Assembly (NCBI RefSeq): GCF_040958095.1
Contig: NC_091158.1
Coordinates: 42,153,179 to 42,217,178 of the forward strand
DNA length: 64,000 nt
Direction: 5' to 3'
Source of the DNA: Procambarus clarkii
Lineage: Eukaryota > Arthropoda > Malacostraca > Decapoda > Cambaridae
Part shown: one piece after another, positions 1 to 12,491 of the stretch
Position numbering within the stretch: the first letter of the stretch is position 1
Layout of the letters: every line of letters begins with the position of its first letter
Translations under genes and position numbers: made by a program
The notes under the pieces: generated by a model
Told to the model about the DNA's origin: nothing
Databases searched by the model: none
What the model saw: only the letters and a program-made list of their open reading frames with translations

Positions 1-610
1 AGGAGCCGTAGGACAAGGCAGAGGGTCAGGCTCAGAAGACGAAGGGTCAGGCGCAGAAGACGGAGAGACAGGCACAGCAGATGGAGAAGCTGAAGACGGA
101 GAGGGAGCGTCCGGGAGAACAACATCAACACCAGGAACCCCACCAGCAGCAGCACATCCAACCGAGGATGGCACAGCCACCGGAGCACAAGCGGTGTGGA
201 TGCTAGTCTGGACACCCCTCAGCTTCCCGGAGGAAAGCACATTGAGCCTCACACTCAAAATAGCATCAAACTGCCCAAAATATTGCTCGAGCAGCTCCTC
301 CGGGAATTCAAGGGGCGTACCTTGCACGCTGACAAAAGTGAGGGACCAACTTCGGTCCTAGACAACCACAGTACCGCAGTGTCTGGCAGGGGTAAGGACC
401 GCCGCACGTAACGTCGTAAAACATTCTGTAATCTTCCTCCTCTGTAAACTTCACAATAGCCTGATGCGAAGATACCAATACCACACTATAGATCGCAGCC
501 ACGGAGACACGCAGCAGATCACACATAACTAATTCCGCGGCAGGATAATCGGCCCGTCCAGTAAATTCCCACCGAATGAGCCCGCAAAACGGGGAAGGAG
601 AGGCCCCCCT
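1..610 (-). pseudogene. LINE ORF1 fragment, Tx1-like (broken)
   Basis: Read on the minus strand from about 610 downwards, the frame gives LIRWEFTGRADYPAAELV, then MCDLLRVSVAAIYS and HQAIVKFTEEEDY. This parallels the N-terminus of the better preserved ORF1 at 46,989 (DPDLVSTTIFDVLQIK, then RVVLKFENNVAFSEF). Around 340-360 the homologous reading changes frame: SLTFVSVQGTPLEFPEELL continues in another frame and matches FTYVSVRDAPFEM of the 46,989 copy. Downstream it passes into a Pro/Ser/Ala-rich tail without a visible CCHC knuckle, so that part is probably deleted. The family role is RNA binding in the retrotransposon particle. The fragment runs off the left edge and has at least one frameshift. 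The assignment rests on motif alignment by eye. Confidence 0.5.
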
Positions 611-711
611 ATCATGCAGGCCACATCAACAAATGACGGGTCTGATGGGGTGATCTGTTGGGAACCAAGAAATCCTCCCCCTCTCTTTCCCTGAGTGGAA
701 AAGACCCGTAG

Positions 712-837
712 GTACACACAGAAATCACACTAAAGTGATACATCAAATGAGCAAATCCACAAGGGCTGTGACGAGGATTTGAACCTGCATCTGGGAGCAT
801 CCCAAACACTGCCTTAATCGACTGAGCTACGACAGGG
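712..837 (-). mobile_element. tRNA-derived SINE copy
   Basis: On the minus strand this carries a tRNA-like head with an A-box-like GTAGCTCAGTCGATTAAGGC and a B-box-like GGTTCAAATCC, followed by a tail that includes GATTTGCTCATTTGATG. The same family recurs at 1,015-1,102 and at 61,428-61,650. It does not fold as a normal tRNA (the anticodon-loop position 33 is not T), so I call it a SINE and not a tRNA gene. Such elements are transcribed by RNA polymerase III from the internal boxes and depend on a LINE for mobility. Confidence 0.65.
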
Positions 838-839
838 TT

Positions 840-945
840 AAAAGAGTTTAAACCGAAGTTCTACTGAACTTACTGGATCCTGTAGCCTCTCCGAGGCACA
901 AACCAGGATTTTACACAACTCCCCTCTGCACCCGAGCTATGTCAA
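840..945 (-). repeat. Interspersed repeat shared with the 58-61 kb array
   Basis: The stretch containing GGATCCTGTAGCCTCTCCGA and CAAACCAGGATTTTACAC is the reverse complement of a segment found in every unit of the tandem array at 57.8-61.4 kb (for example 58,470-58,540). In both places it lies near the same tRNA-derived SINE family. It may be part of one longer composite repeat. No coding function is visible. Confidence 0.6.
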
Positions 946-1014
946 TAGGCCGATCTCCCTCTTAGCCCTTACATCGTTACACACAGAGATCACACCAACG
1001 TGATGCATCAAATG

Positions 1015-1102
1015 AACAAATCCACAAGGGCCATGATGAGGATTCGAACCTGCGTTCGGGACGCAGGTTCGAATCCTCGTCACGGCCCTTGTGGATTTGT
1101 TG
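1015..1102. repeat. Palindromic (snap-back) SINE
   Basis: Two copies of the B-box end of the tRNA-derived SINE lie head to head. The arms are 1,015-1,056 and 1,061-1,102, with a four-base loop between them. They are almost perfectly complementary, differing in the ATGATG/GTCACG patch. The structure could extrude as a hairpin. The symmetric centre falls just past the B box (GGTTCGAATCC), as expected for a template-switch or inversion event and not for two independent insertions. Confidence 0.8.
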
Positions 1103-1171
1103 ACCCGTAGGTAGCTAAATTAGTGGAAGTTGTGGAAAGCATTTTCTTTCACCACAATCATCTAAGCTCAA

Positions 1172-1260
1172 GCCTGGCCTTAGGCCGGGCTAGGGGAGTA
1201 GAAGAACTCCAAGAGCCCCATGAAGCAGGTATCAAGCTGGCATGCAATAAGAGAAGAAGC
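1172..1260 (+). repeat. Putative interspersed repeat (GCCTGGCCTTAGGCCGGGC type)
   Basis: The stretch begins GCCTGGCCTTAGGCCGGGC, which is itself an inverted repeat, and continues with GGGGAGTAGAAGAACTCCAA and GAGCCCCATGAAGCAGGTAT. I recall similar text from decapod transcripts as part of a dispersed repeat. I cannot verify that here and no second copy lies in this window. Nothing coding is supported from here to about 1,470. Confidence 0.35.
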
Positions 1261-1475
1261 ACAGGGAATATAGCAACCAATGGTTTAAAAAGACTGTCAT
1301 AGAAGCAAAATCGAAAATAGGAATGAGTGGAAGAAATACAGAGGTCAGAGAATAGTGAAAAATCGGGATAAATGAAACCGGGATAGGAATGAATACAAAA
1401 ATACACAAATATGGCTGGAATGAAACTATGAACACAGTCTAAAGTCGAAAAAAAATATGAAACATCGCCACAGTC

Positions 1476-1770
1476 TACGTGGTGTGGTGGTAACATATTC
1501 GCCTGGCGTTTCGCAAGCGCTGTGGCGAAACTCTGTGTTTCCCTCCCGCTGTGGGGGAGGGAGGAAGATATTCGTATCCTGGCCGGGAAGGATTTACTCG
1601 GCGCCAATCCTTAACTGTAGCCTCTGTTCACCCAGCAGAAAATGGGTACCTGGTTGTTAAACAATTTGGCGGGAAAATTTGGATTAAGGACCTATCCGAA
1701 ACGTTATGCGTGCAAGTGGCTGTACAAGAATGTAAGAACTGTTGTATATATAAATAAAAAAATTAAAATG
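1476..1770 (+). mobile_element. tRNA-derived SINE, full length, with altered B-box region
   Basis: It begins TACGTGGTGTGGTGGTAAC (A-box region). It runs through GCCTCTGTTCACCCAGCAG and GGGTACCTGGTTGTTA into CCGAAACGTTATGCGTGCAAGTG and an A-rich end. The copy at 2,350-2,611 has the same order on the other strand. Between the anticodon-like part and the B box this copy carries an extra stretch rich in CCCTCCC and GGGAGGG, and its B box has decayed to ATATTCGTATCC. It is therefore probably a dead SINE. It is non-coding. Confidence 0.7.
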
Positions 1771-2086
1771 CTATTCCCTCTAAAGATAAGACACAACCAG
1801 AACTCCTACACAACCACAGAAGAAGGAAATTGACAGTGAACGACCAGGTTACGAAAAAGGGGGAGGTGAATATTCAAGAAACAATAGAGGAATATACGAG
1901 GAACTCAATGCCAGCTTGCAGACGATGAGTCACAATAACGTGACTGAAGATATGATGCCCAAATCACACATCAGAAAATACAGAGACGACAACGTTTCGG
2001 TCAGTCGTGGACCATTATCAAGTCGTGTAACGCCAGCTTCCTTGAAGTGCTCACTGCTGAACCTAAATAGCTGCTAACCACTTGGA
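1771..2086. other. No gene seen
   Basis: A-rich unique-looking DNA. I see no open frame with recognisable motifs, no tRNA-like boxes and no clear repeat relative to the rest of the window. Confidence 0.5.
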
Positions 2087-2252
<166 letters not shown>

Positions 2253-2264
2253 TATATACCGTCT

Positions 2265-2265
2265 A

Positions 2266-2350
<85 letters not shown>
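2265..2350. repeat. (TA)n microsatellite
   Basis: An uninterrupted TA dinucleotide run. It directly abuts the poly-A tail of the minus-strand SINE at 2,350, which suggests that the SINE inserted next to or into it. Confidence 0.9.
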
Positions 2351-2359
<9 letters not shown>

Positions 2360-2611
2360 TTTTTGAGATATATACAAGAGTTGTTACATGGTTGTAGAGC
2401 CACTAGTACGCGTAGCGTTTCGGGCAGGTCCCTGGAATACGATCCCCGTCGCGAAGAATCCTTGTTACAACCAAGTACCCATTTTACTGTTGAGTTAAAC
2501 AGAGGCTACAGTTAAGGATTTGCGCCCAGTAAATCCTCCCCGGCCAAGATACGAACCCATGACAAAGCGCTCGCGGAACGCTAGGCGAGTGTCTTACCAC
2601 TACACCACGTA
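2350..2611 (-). mobile_element. tRNA-derived SINE, full length with poly-A tail
   Basis: On the minus strand the order is TACGTGGTGTAGTGGTAAGAC (A box), GGGTTCGTATCTTGG (B box), CCTCTGTTTAACTCAACAG, GGGTACTTGGTTGTAAC, then CGAAACGCTACGCGTACTAG and a run of 12 or more A (T on the plus strand at about 2,350-2,364). Both boxes and the tail are present, so this is the best preserved SINE of this family in the window. It can be compared with the decayed copy at 1,476. Confidence 0.8.
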
Positions 2612-2669
2612 ATGTAATGGCTATAATATAATCGAAACGGCTTGGGGCTTTCTCCTGATAGTTTCCTTT

Positions 2670-2910
2670 CCATTGCCAGAAGCGAAGGTTACCCAAGATG
2701 AGATATTATCATATATTGAGCCAACAGAAAGGATACAACTAGCGTCACTAGACGAAACTGAAGCTATTGGATCAGACAACATATCACTATGTATGATAAA
2801 AGAAGGAGTAAAGGCCAATTATCGAATCTCTCGCGATCATCTTTAATGAGTCACTTATAAAGGGAGACCTATTTTAATTTTCTAAGAATTACCATGCTGC
2901 TGGAAGAAGA
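2670..2910 (+). pseudogene. LINE reverse transcriptase fragment (N-terminal part)
   Basis: One frame gives VTQDEILSYIEP and later ETEAIGSDNISLCMIKEGVK. This matches the finger region of LINE reverse transcriptases, where the family reads roughly 'KAxGPDNIxxxxIKE'. A second frame then gives SLAIIFNESLIKGDLF followed by a stop. The conserved Pro of GPDN is Ser here. At least one frameshift separates the two parts and the palm motifs are absent. It is a dead fragment; the conserved order identifies the family with moderate confidence. Confidence 0.65.
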
Positions 2911-3084
2911 CAAATGTAATACAATCCCTCGCAATTATGGATTCGTGCCATAATTTGCGAGGGATTGGGTATGATGAGAAACCGAAGGAACTAAACCTGA
3001 CGACGCTAGAAAAGAGGAGGGGGTGGGGGGGGACAAAATACTTAAGGGGGATTAATAGAGTGCAAAAAAGAGGAAATGTTCACA

Positions 3085-3600
3085 ATGAACACCAATAGTA
3101 CAAGAGGATATGGATGGAGTCATGGAGATGTTAGAAAGTTTCTTGTAACATAAGAGTAGTGAGAAAGTGGAATGAACGAAAGGAGTAGGATGTGGTTGCA
3201 AACTTCATTAATAATTTTAAAAGTAGATATGATACGAAAATAGGTCGGAAATTACTGCATTAGGCAACAGGCGGTTTGAAAAGCGGGGTCCAAGAGCTAA
3301 CATCGGTCATCCAGGCACAAATTGTTCAGTACAACTGGATGAGTATTAATAGATGAGCGAGCAAGCAACACACACAGAGACATTAGAAAGAACTTTTTCA
3401 GTGTCAGAGTAGTTAGTAAATAGAATGCATTAGGCAGTGATGTGGTGCAGGCTGACTCCATACACAGTTTCAAGTGTAGATATGATAGAGCCCAGTAGGC
3501 CTAGGAACCTGTACACCAGTTGATTGACAGTTGAGAGGCGGGACCAAAGAGCCAAAGCTCAACCCCTGCAAGCACAATTAGGTGAGTACACACGTACACA
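3085..3600 (+). pseudogene. LINE 3' end, two decayed tail copies
   Basis: The first tail (about 3,085-3,345) reads roughly GDVRKFLV, VVRKWNERK and NFINNFKSRYD, broken by stops. The second (about 3,345-3,600) reads RNFFSVRVVSKWNALGSDVV and SIHSFKCRYD, and ends with DNA containing GAGAGGCGGGACCAAAGAGC. The segment 'FFSxRVVxxWNxLxxxVVxAxSxxxFK' is the usual C-terminus of a LINE family common in decapods (established knowledge, recalled). The two tails lie one after the other, so either two 5'-truncated insertions landed together or the end was duplicated. Nothing is functional. Confidence 0.6.
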
Positions 3601-4200
3601 AACTTGTCACCAACAGCGTCATACTAATATGCTTGTGGTGTTCAAAATTTAATTACCCTGAACTATTTCCACGAGGCACTTGGGGGATTTTAGGCTTAAT
3701 TGCCTATTACGCGTATAGTATTGCGAGACTCTAATTATTTACTATATAACTGAACGCTTGACACCCACCTCGTTTATACACGCATACTATTTTTAATTTA
3801 ATATTCCTAATTGGACGTTTGCTGCTGATCTGTACACTATAAGTGTTATTTATAAACCTATTTCAGGCCGGCTTATTTCACACTCACGTCCGGATAAAGG
3901 TGGACGATTTTCCCACTCTGAACTTTGTGAGAGATGATGGTTAGGGCCACCTGTTCTAGTAGCTCCGCTAACAAGAGGGGGTTGGGGGGGGCTTAGATAG
4001 CACTATTTATCGAGCGTGCTCATTATATCTTTCCTTTGATTATGTTAATTAGCCTCGTAGTGAGTGCCCCGGACGCTGCCGGCCCCTAATTAATCTATTT
4101 ATAATTGGTTATCTCGTTTGTTCTGATTGTAAACAACGGTAACGTTTTGCGTTCGTTAAGATAAACTGTTGATATATTTCATAAAATGTGGAATATGTCA
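3600..4200. other. No gene seen
   Basis: AT-rich DNA with short direct repeats only. No recognisable frame, SINE boxes or satellite. Confidence 0.5.
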
Positions 4201-4475
4201 GGAGAAAAGAATGTGGTGTGTGTGTGTGGGGGGGGGGGGGGGGAAGAGCATGGTTCTGTGTGGGGTGGGGTTGTGGGGGAGGGAGAAAGATATTTTGAAG
4301 AGGAATATAACAGCATAGACTGTGTTGTGACAGAACAAGATGCCACAATTGTTACCCCCCCCCCCCCCCCAGTCCCATCATCCCCTCCCCTCTTCTCTCT
4401 CCTTTCACCTCCGTCTCTACCCCCTTCCATCCTCTCCTCTCTCCCACCTCTCTTCCCTCCACCCCTTACACTGAA
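4200..4475. repeat. Low-complexity G-run and CT-rich tract
   Basis: A poly-G/GT tract at about 4,217-4,285 is followed by a poly-C run near 4,355 and a pyrimidine-rich tract up to 4,475. These give overlapping open frames on both strands, but composition alone explains them. Confidence 0.8.
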
Positions 4476-4833
4476 TTAGCCATTAGCGCGAAACTACTCC
4501 CACGAGATAGTCACAAGTTGAAGGGGTGTACAGAGATCGCGAAATGTTCTTTGCTCACGCGAAATTCAGATTTTGCGGGTTGTTTTTTCATGACACGTCA
4601 GTAATTTGTGAGAGGGGCGTTCACGGAAAAGAGAGGGAGAGAATTGTTTTCTTTAGAAGGTCTACCTACCTTATGTCTACCTTTTCTCTTTAGTCAGGCT
4701 TATTGCTTGGTGATCTGATCATCCAGGCTGTTGGACGCCGCAGTGTGACGTACGAGTCACAGACTGCTCAATCACACATCCTTTGTGGAGGTATTTTATC
4801 AAGTTCTCTTCTGAACAATGTGAGAGGTTAGGT
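4476..4833. other. No gene seen; left flank of the 21-bp array
   Basis: Unique-looking DNA without motifs. The first degenerate 21-bp units begin near 4,834 (CGATTAATAAAGCAACAG). Confidence 0.5.
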
Positions 4834-5484
4834 CGATTAATAAAGCAACAGTTAATACCACGAGGACAACAGCTAATAACGCGAGGTCAACAGATAATAA
4901 AGCGAGGTCAACAGTTAATAACACGAGGACAACAGTTAACAACACGAGGACAACAGCTAATAACGCGAGGACAACACCTAATAACGCAAGGACAATGCTA
5001 ATAACGCAAATACAACAGCTAATAACACGAGGACAACAGTTAATAACACGAGGACAACAGTTAATAACGCGAGGTCAACAGTTAATAACAAGAGGACAAC
5101 AGTTAACAACACGAGGACAACAGCTAATAACGCGAGAACAACAGCTAATAACGCAAGGACAACAGCTAATAACGCAAGGACAACAGCTAATAACACGAGA
5201 ACAACAGTTAATAACACGAGGAACACAGTTAATAACGCGAGGTCAATAGCTAATAACACGAGGACAACAGTTAATACCGCGAGGTCAAGAAATAATAACA
5301 CGGGGTCAACAGATAATAACACGAGGTCAACAGATAATAACACGAGGACAACAGATAATAACGCGAGGAAAACAGATAACACAAGGTCAACAGATACTAA
5401 CACGAGGACAACATAACACGAGGACAAGAGCTAATACCGCGAGGTCAACAGCTAATTACGTGGTCAACAGTTAATAACGCGAGG

Positions 5485-8400
5485 ACAACAGCTAATAACA
5501 CGAGGTCAACAGATAATAACACGAGGTCAACAGATAATTACACGAGGACCACAGATAATAAAGCGAGGACAACAGCCAATAACGCGAAGTCAACAGCTAA
5601 TAACGTGAGGTCAACAGCTAATAACACGAGGACAACAGTTAATAACACGAGGACAACAGCTAATACCGCGAGGTCAACAGCTAATAACGCGAGGTCAACA
5701 GATAATAACGCGAGGACAACAGATAATACCACGAAGACAACAGATAATAACACGGGGACAACATATAATAATGCGAGGACAACAGCTAATAACGGGAGGT
5801 CAACATCTAATAACGCGAGGTCAATAGATAATAACACGAGGTCAACAGATAATAACACGAGGACAACAGATAATGACGCGAGAACAACAGCTAATAACGC
5901 GAAGTCAACAGCTAATAACGCGAGGTCAACAGCTAATAACACGAGGACAACAGCTAATAATGCGAAGACAACAGATAATAACACGAAGTCAACACATATT
6001 AACACGAGGACAACAGATAATAACACGAGGTCAAAAGCTAATAACACGACGACAACAGTTAATAACGCGATGACAACATGATAACGCGAGGACAACAGAT
6101 AATAACGCGAGGACAACAGCTAATAACGCAAGAACAACAGCTAATAACACGAGGACAACAGTTAATAACGCAAGGACAACAGATAGTAACACGAGGTCAA
6201 CAGCTAATACGCGAGGTCAACAGTTAATAACGCGAGGACAACAGATAATACCACGAGGACAACAGCTAATAACGCGAAGTCAACAGCTCATAACGCGAGG
6301 TCAACAGCTAATAACGCGAGGTCAACAGATAATAACACGAGGTCAACAGATAATAACACGAGTACAACAGATAATAACGCAAGGACAACAGATAATAACG
6401 CGAGGACAACAGCTAATAACGCAAGAACAACAGCTAGTAACACGAGGACAACAGTTAATAACATGAGGACAACAGTTATTAACGCGAGGTCAACAGCTAA
6501 TAACACGAGGACAACAGTTAATAACGCGAGGTCAAGAGATAATAACACGGGGTCAACAGATAATGACACGAGGTCAACAGATAATAACAGGGGACAAAAG
6601 ATAATAACGCGAGGACAACAGATAATAACACGAGGTCAACAGATAATAAAACGAGGACAACAGATAACACGAGGACAACAGCTAATACCGCGAGGTCAAC
6701 AGCTAATTACGTGAGGTCAACAGTTAATAACACGAGGACAACAGATAATACCACGAGGACAACAGATAACGCTGGGACAACATATAATAACACGAGGTCA
6801 ACAGCTAGTAACGCGAAGTCAACAGCTAATAACGGGAGGTCAACAGGTAATAACGCGAGGTCAACAGATAATAACACGAGGTCAACAGATAATTACACGA
6901 GGACCACATATAATAAAGCGAGGAAAACAGCTAATAACGCGAAGTCAACAGCTAATAACGTGAGATCAACAGCTAATAACACGAAGACAACAGTTAATAA
7001 CGCGAGGACAACAGATAATAACACGAGGACAACAGCTAATAACACGAGGACAATAGCTAATACCGCGAGGTCAACAGCTAATTACGTGAGGTCAACAGTT
7101 AATAACGTGAGGACAACAGATAATACCACGAGGACAACAGATAAGCGGGCACAACATATATTACCGCGAGGTCAACAGCTAATAACGCGAAGTCAACAGC
7201 TAATAACGGGAGGTCAACAGCTAATAACGCGAGGTCAACAGATAATAACACGAGGTCAACAGATAATTACACGAGGACCACAGATAATAACGCGAGGACA
7301 ACAGCTAATAACGCGAAGTCAACAGCTAATAACGTGAGGTCAACAGCTAAAACCACGAGGACAACAGTTAATAACGCGAGGACAACAGATAATAACACGA
7401 GGACAACAGCTAATAACACGAGGACAACAGCTAATACTGCGAGGTCAACAGCTAATAACGCGAGGTCAACAGTTAATAACGCGAGGACAACAGATAATAC
7501 CACGAAGACAATAGATAATAACACGGGGACAACAGATAATAATGCGAGGACAACAGCTAATAACGCGAAGTCAACAGCTAATAACAGGAGGTCAACAGCT
7601 AATAACGCGAGGACAACAGATAATAAATCGATGTCAACAGATAATAACACGAGGACAACAGATAATACCGCGAGGATAACAGCTAATAACGCGAAGTCAG
7701 CAGCTAATACCGCGAGGCCAACAGCTAATAACACGAGGACAACAGCTAATAATGCGAAGACAACAGATAATAACACGAAGTCAACAGACAATAACACGAG
7801 AACAACAGTTAATAACGCGAGGACAACAGATAATAACCCGAGGTCAACACATAATAACGCGATGTCAACAGCTAATAACACGAGGACAAGAGTTAGTAAC
7901 GCAAGGACAACAGATAATAACACGAGGTCAACAGCTAATCTCGCGAGGTCAACAGTTAATAACGCGAGGACAACAGCTAATAACGCGAAGTCAACAGCTA
8001 AGAACGCGAGGTCAACAGCTAATAACGCGAGGTCAACAGCTAATAACGCGAGGTCAACAGATAATAACACGAGGTCAACAGATAATAACACGAGGACAAC
8101 AGATAATATCACGAGTACAACAGATAATAACACGAGGTCAACAGATAATAACACGCAGAGAACAAATAATAACGCGAGGACAACAGCTAATAACACGAGG
8201 GCAACATTTAATAACGTGAGGACAACAGATAATAACACGAGGACAACATGCAATAACGCAAGGTCAACAGCAAATAACGCAAGGTCAACAGCTAATAACA
8301 CGAGGACAACAGTTAATAACGCGAGGACAACAGCTAATAACGCAAGGACAACAGCCAAAAACGCGAAGACAACAGATAATAACACGAGGTCAACAGATAA

Positions 8401-11400
8401 TAACACGAGGTCAACAGATTATAACACGAGGACAACAGATTATAACGCGAGGACAACAGCTAATAACACGAGGTCAACAGATAATAACACGAGGACAACA
8501 GATAATAACAAGAGGACAACAGCTTATACCGCGAGGTCAACAGCTAATAACGCGAGGTCAACAGTTAATAAAGCGAGGACAACAGATAATACCACGAAGA
8601 CAACAGATAATAACACGGGGACAACAGATAATAACGCGAGGACAAACAGCTAATAACGCGAAGTCAACAGCTAATAACGGGAGGTCAACAGCTAATAACG
8701 CGAGGTCAACAGATAAAAACACGAGGTCAACAAATAATAAAACGAGAACAACAGATAATAACGCGAGGACAACAGCTAATAACACGAGGGCAACATTTAT
8801 TAACGTGAGGACAACAGATAATAACACGAGGACAACATGTAATAACGCATAGTCAACAGCAAATAACGCAAGGTCAACAGCTAATAACACGAGGACAACA
8901 GTTAATAACGCGAGGACAACAGCTAATAACGCAAGGACAACAGCTAAAAACGTGAAGACAACAGATAATAACACGAGGTCAACATATAATAACACGAGGT
9001 CAACATATAATAACACGAGGTCAACAGATAATAACACGAGGTCAACAGATAATAACACGAGGAACACCGATTATAGCGCGAGGACAACAGGTAATAATAC
9101 GAGGTCAACAGATAATAACACGAGGACAACAGATAATAACAAGAGGACAACAGCTAATACCGCGAGGTCAACAGCTAATAACGCGAGGTCAACAGCTAAT
9201 AACGCGAGGTCAATAGTTAATAAAGCGAGGACAACAGGTAATAATACGAGGTCAACAGATAATAACACGAGGACAACAGATAATAACAAGAGGACAACAG
9301 CTAATACCGCGAGGTCAACAGCTAATAACGCGAGGTCAATAGTTAATAAAGCGAGGACAACAGATAATACCACGAAGACAAGAGATAATAACACGGGGAC
9401 AACAGATAATAACGCAAGGACAAACAGCTAATAACGCGAAGTCAACAGCTAATAACGGGAGGTCAACAGCTAATAACGTGAGGTCAACAGATAAAAACAC
9501 GAGGTCACCAAATAATAAAACGAGAACAACAGATAATAACGCGGGGACAACAGCTAATAACGTGAAGTCAACAGCTAATAACGCGAGGTCAACAGCTTAT
9601 AACACGAGGACAACAGTTAATAACGCGAGGACAACAGATAATAACACGAAGACAAGAGTTAATAACGCAAGGCCAACAGCTAATAACGCGAGGTAAACAG
9701 CTAATAATGCGAAGACAACAGATAATAACACGAAGTCAACAGATGATAACACGAGGACAACAGATAATAACGCGAGGACAACAGCTAATACCGCGAGGTC
9801 AACCGCTAATAACACGAGGACAATAGCTAATACCAAGATGTCAATCGCTAATAACGCGAGGTCAACAGCTAATAACACGAGGACAACAGCTAATAACGCG
9901 TGGGCAACAGCTAATAACGCGAGGACAACAGCTAATAATGCGAGGTCAACAGCTAATAACGCGAGGTCAACAGCTAATAACACGAGGACAACATCTAATA
10001 ACGCGAGGACAACAGCAAATAACGCGAAGTCAACAGCTAATAACGCGAGGTCAACAGCGATAACGCGAGGACAACAGCTAATAACGCGAGGTCAACAGGT
10101 AATAACGCAAAGTCAACAGCTAATAACGCGAGGTCCACAGCTAATAAAACGAAGCAAACAGGTAATAACGCGAGGACAACAGATAATAACACGAGGACAA
10201 CTGATAATAAAGCGAGGACAACAGCTAATACGCGAAGTCAACAGCTAATAACGCGAGGTCAACAGTTAATAACGCGAGGACAACAGATAATACCAAGAGG
10301 ACAACAGATAATAAAGCGAGGACAACAGCTAATAACGCGAAGTCAACAGCTAATAACGCAAGGTCAACAGGTAATAACACAAGGACAATAGTTAATAACG
10401 CGAGGACAACAGCTAATACACGAGGACAACAGTTAATAATGCGAGGACCACAGATAATACCACGAGGTCAACAGCTAATAATGCGAGATCAACAGTTATT
10501 AACACGAGAACAACAGATAATACCACGAGGACAACAGGTAATACCGCGAGAACAACAGCTAATAACGCGAGGTCAACAGCTAATAACACGAGGACAACAG
10601 TTAAAACGCAAGGACAACGGATAATAATGCGAGGACAACAGATAATAACACGAGTTCAACAGATAATACCGCGAGGAACAGTTAATAACGCGAAGACAAC
10701 AGGTAATAACACGAGGACAACAGATAATAACACGAGTTCAACAGATAATAACGCAAGGACAAGAGATAATAATGCGAGGACAACAGATAATAACACGAGT
10801 TCAACAGATAATAACGTGGACAACAGTTAATAACGCGAAGACAACAGGTAATAACACGAGGACAACAGATAATAACGCGTGGACAACAGATAATAACACA
10901 AGGACAATAGTTAATAACGTTAGGACAACAGCTAATAAAGCGAGGACAACAGCTAATAACACGAGGTCAACAGATAATAACACGAGGTCAACAGATAATT
11001 ACACGAGGACCACAGATAATAAAGCGAGGACAACAGCCAATAACGCGAAGTCAACAGCTAATAACGTGAGGTCAACAGCTAATAACACGAGGACAACAGT
11101 TAATAACACGAGGACAACAGCTAATACCGCGAGGTCAACAGCTAATAACGCGAGGTCAACAGATAATAACGCGAGGACAACAGATAATACCACGAAGACA
11201 ACAGATAATAACACGGGGACAACATATAATAATGCGAGGACAACAGCTAATAACGGGAGGTCAACATCTAATAACGCGAGGTCAATAGATAATAACACGA
11301 GGTCAACAGATAATAACACGAGGACAACAGATAATGACGCGAGAACAACAGCTAATAACACGAGGACAATAGCTAATACCAAGATGTCAATCGCTAATAA

Positions 11401-12491
11401 CGCGAGGTCAACAGCTAATAACACGAGGACAACAGCTAATAACGCGTGGGCAACAGCTAATAACGCGAGGACAACAGCTAATAATGCGAGGTCAACAGCT
11501 AATAACGCGAGGTCAACAGCTAATAACACGAGGACAACATCTAATAACGCGAGGACAACAGCAAATAACGCGAAGTCAACAGCTAATAACGCGAGGTCAA
11601 CAGCGATAACGCGAGGACAACAGCTAATAACGCGAGGTCAACAGGTAATAACGCAAAGTCAACAGCTAATAACGCGAGGTCCACAGCTAATAAAACGAAG
11701 CAAACAGGTAATAACGCGAGGACAACAGATAATAACACGAGGACAACTGATAATAAAGCGAGGACAACAGCTAATACGCGAAGTCAACAGCTAATAACGC
11801 GAGGTCAACAGTTAATAACGCGAGGACAACAGATAATACCAAGAGGACAACAGATAATAAAGCGAGGACAACAGCTAATAACGCGAAGTCAACAGCTAAT
11901 AACGCAAGGTCAACAGGTAATAACACAAGGACAATAGTTAATAACGCGAGGACAACAGCTAATACACGAGGACAACAGTTAATAATGCGAAGTCAACAGC
12001 TAGTAACGCGAAGTCAACAGCTAATAAAGCGAGATCAAAAGCTTATAACACGAGGACAACAGTTAATAACCCGAGGACAACAGGTAATACCGCGAGAACA
12101 ACAGCTAATAACGCGAGGTCAACAGCTAATAACACGAGGACAACAGTTAAAACGCAAGGACAACGGATAATAATGCGAGGACAACAGATAATAACACGAG
12201 TTCAACAGATAATACCGCGAGGAACAGTTAATAACGTGAAGACAACAGGTAATAACACGAGGACAACAGATAATAACACGAGTTCAACAGATAATAACGC
12301 AAGGACAAGAGATAATAATGCGAGGACAACAGATAATAACACGAGTTCAACAGATAATAACGTGGACAACAGTTAATAACGCGAAGACAACAGGTAATAA
12401 CACGAGGACAACAGATAATAACGCGTGGACAACAGATAATAACACAAGGACAATAGTTAATAACGTTAGGACAACAGCTAATAAAGCGAGG
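5485..12491 (+). repeat. Higher-order unit, copy 1 (offset 7,007 bp)
   Basis: From about 5,485 the succession of variant 21-bp units matches that starting at about 12,492. The offset stays at 7,007 bp until about 10,540 (matching about 17,547). I noticed only about five substitutions over some 5 kb, for example near 7,330, 7,800, 8,740 and 9,840. The match then resumes at an offset of 7,154, because the second copy has 147 extra bases. The copies are therefore very young, or an assembly duplication. Confidence 0.85.
9805..11350 (+). repeat. 1,546-bp tandem duplication, first copy
   Basis: The unit order from GCTAATAACACGAGGACAAT at 9,805 recurs at 11,351 at a constant offset of 1,546 bp. The copies agree except in one internal block (10,439-10,540 against 11,985-12,086) and a few substitutions. 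The block difference is explained by alternative deletions from the longer state kept at 17,446. Confidence 0.8.

Noticed and set aside
781..837. Functional tRNA genes at the SINE heads
   Set aside because: Anticodon loop lacks the usual T33, arms do not pair well, and each head continues into a SINE body.
1158..1607. 149-codon minus-strand frame
   Set aside because: It runs across a SINE head and an interspersed repeat; no motif, and the hydrophobic part is low complexity.
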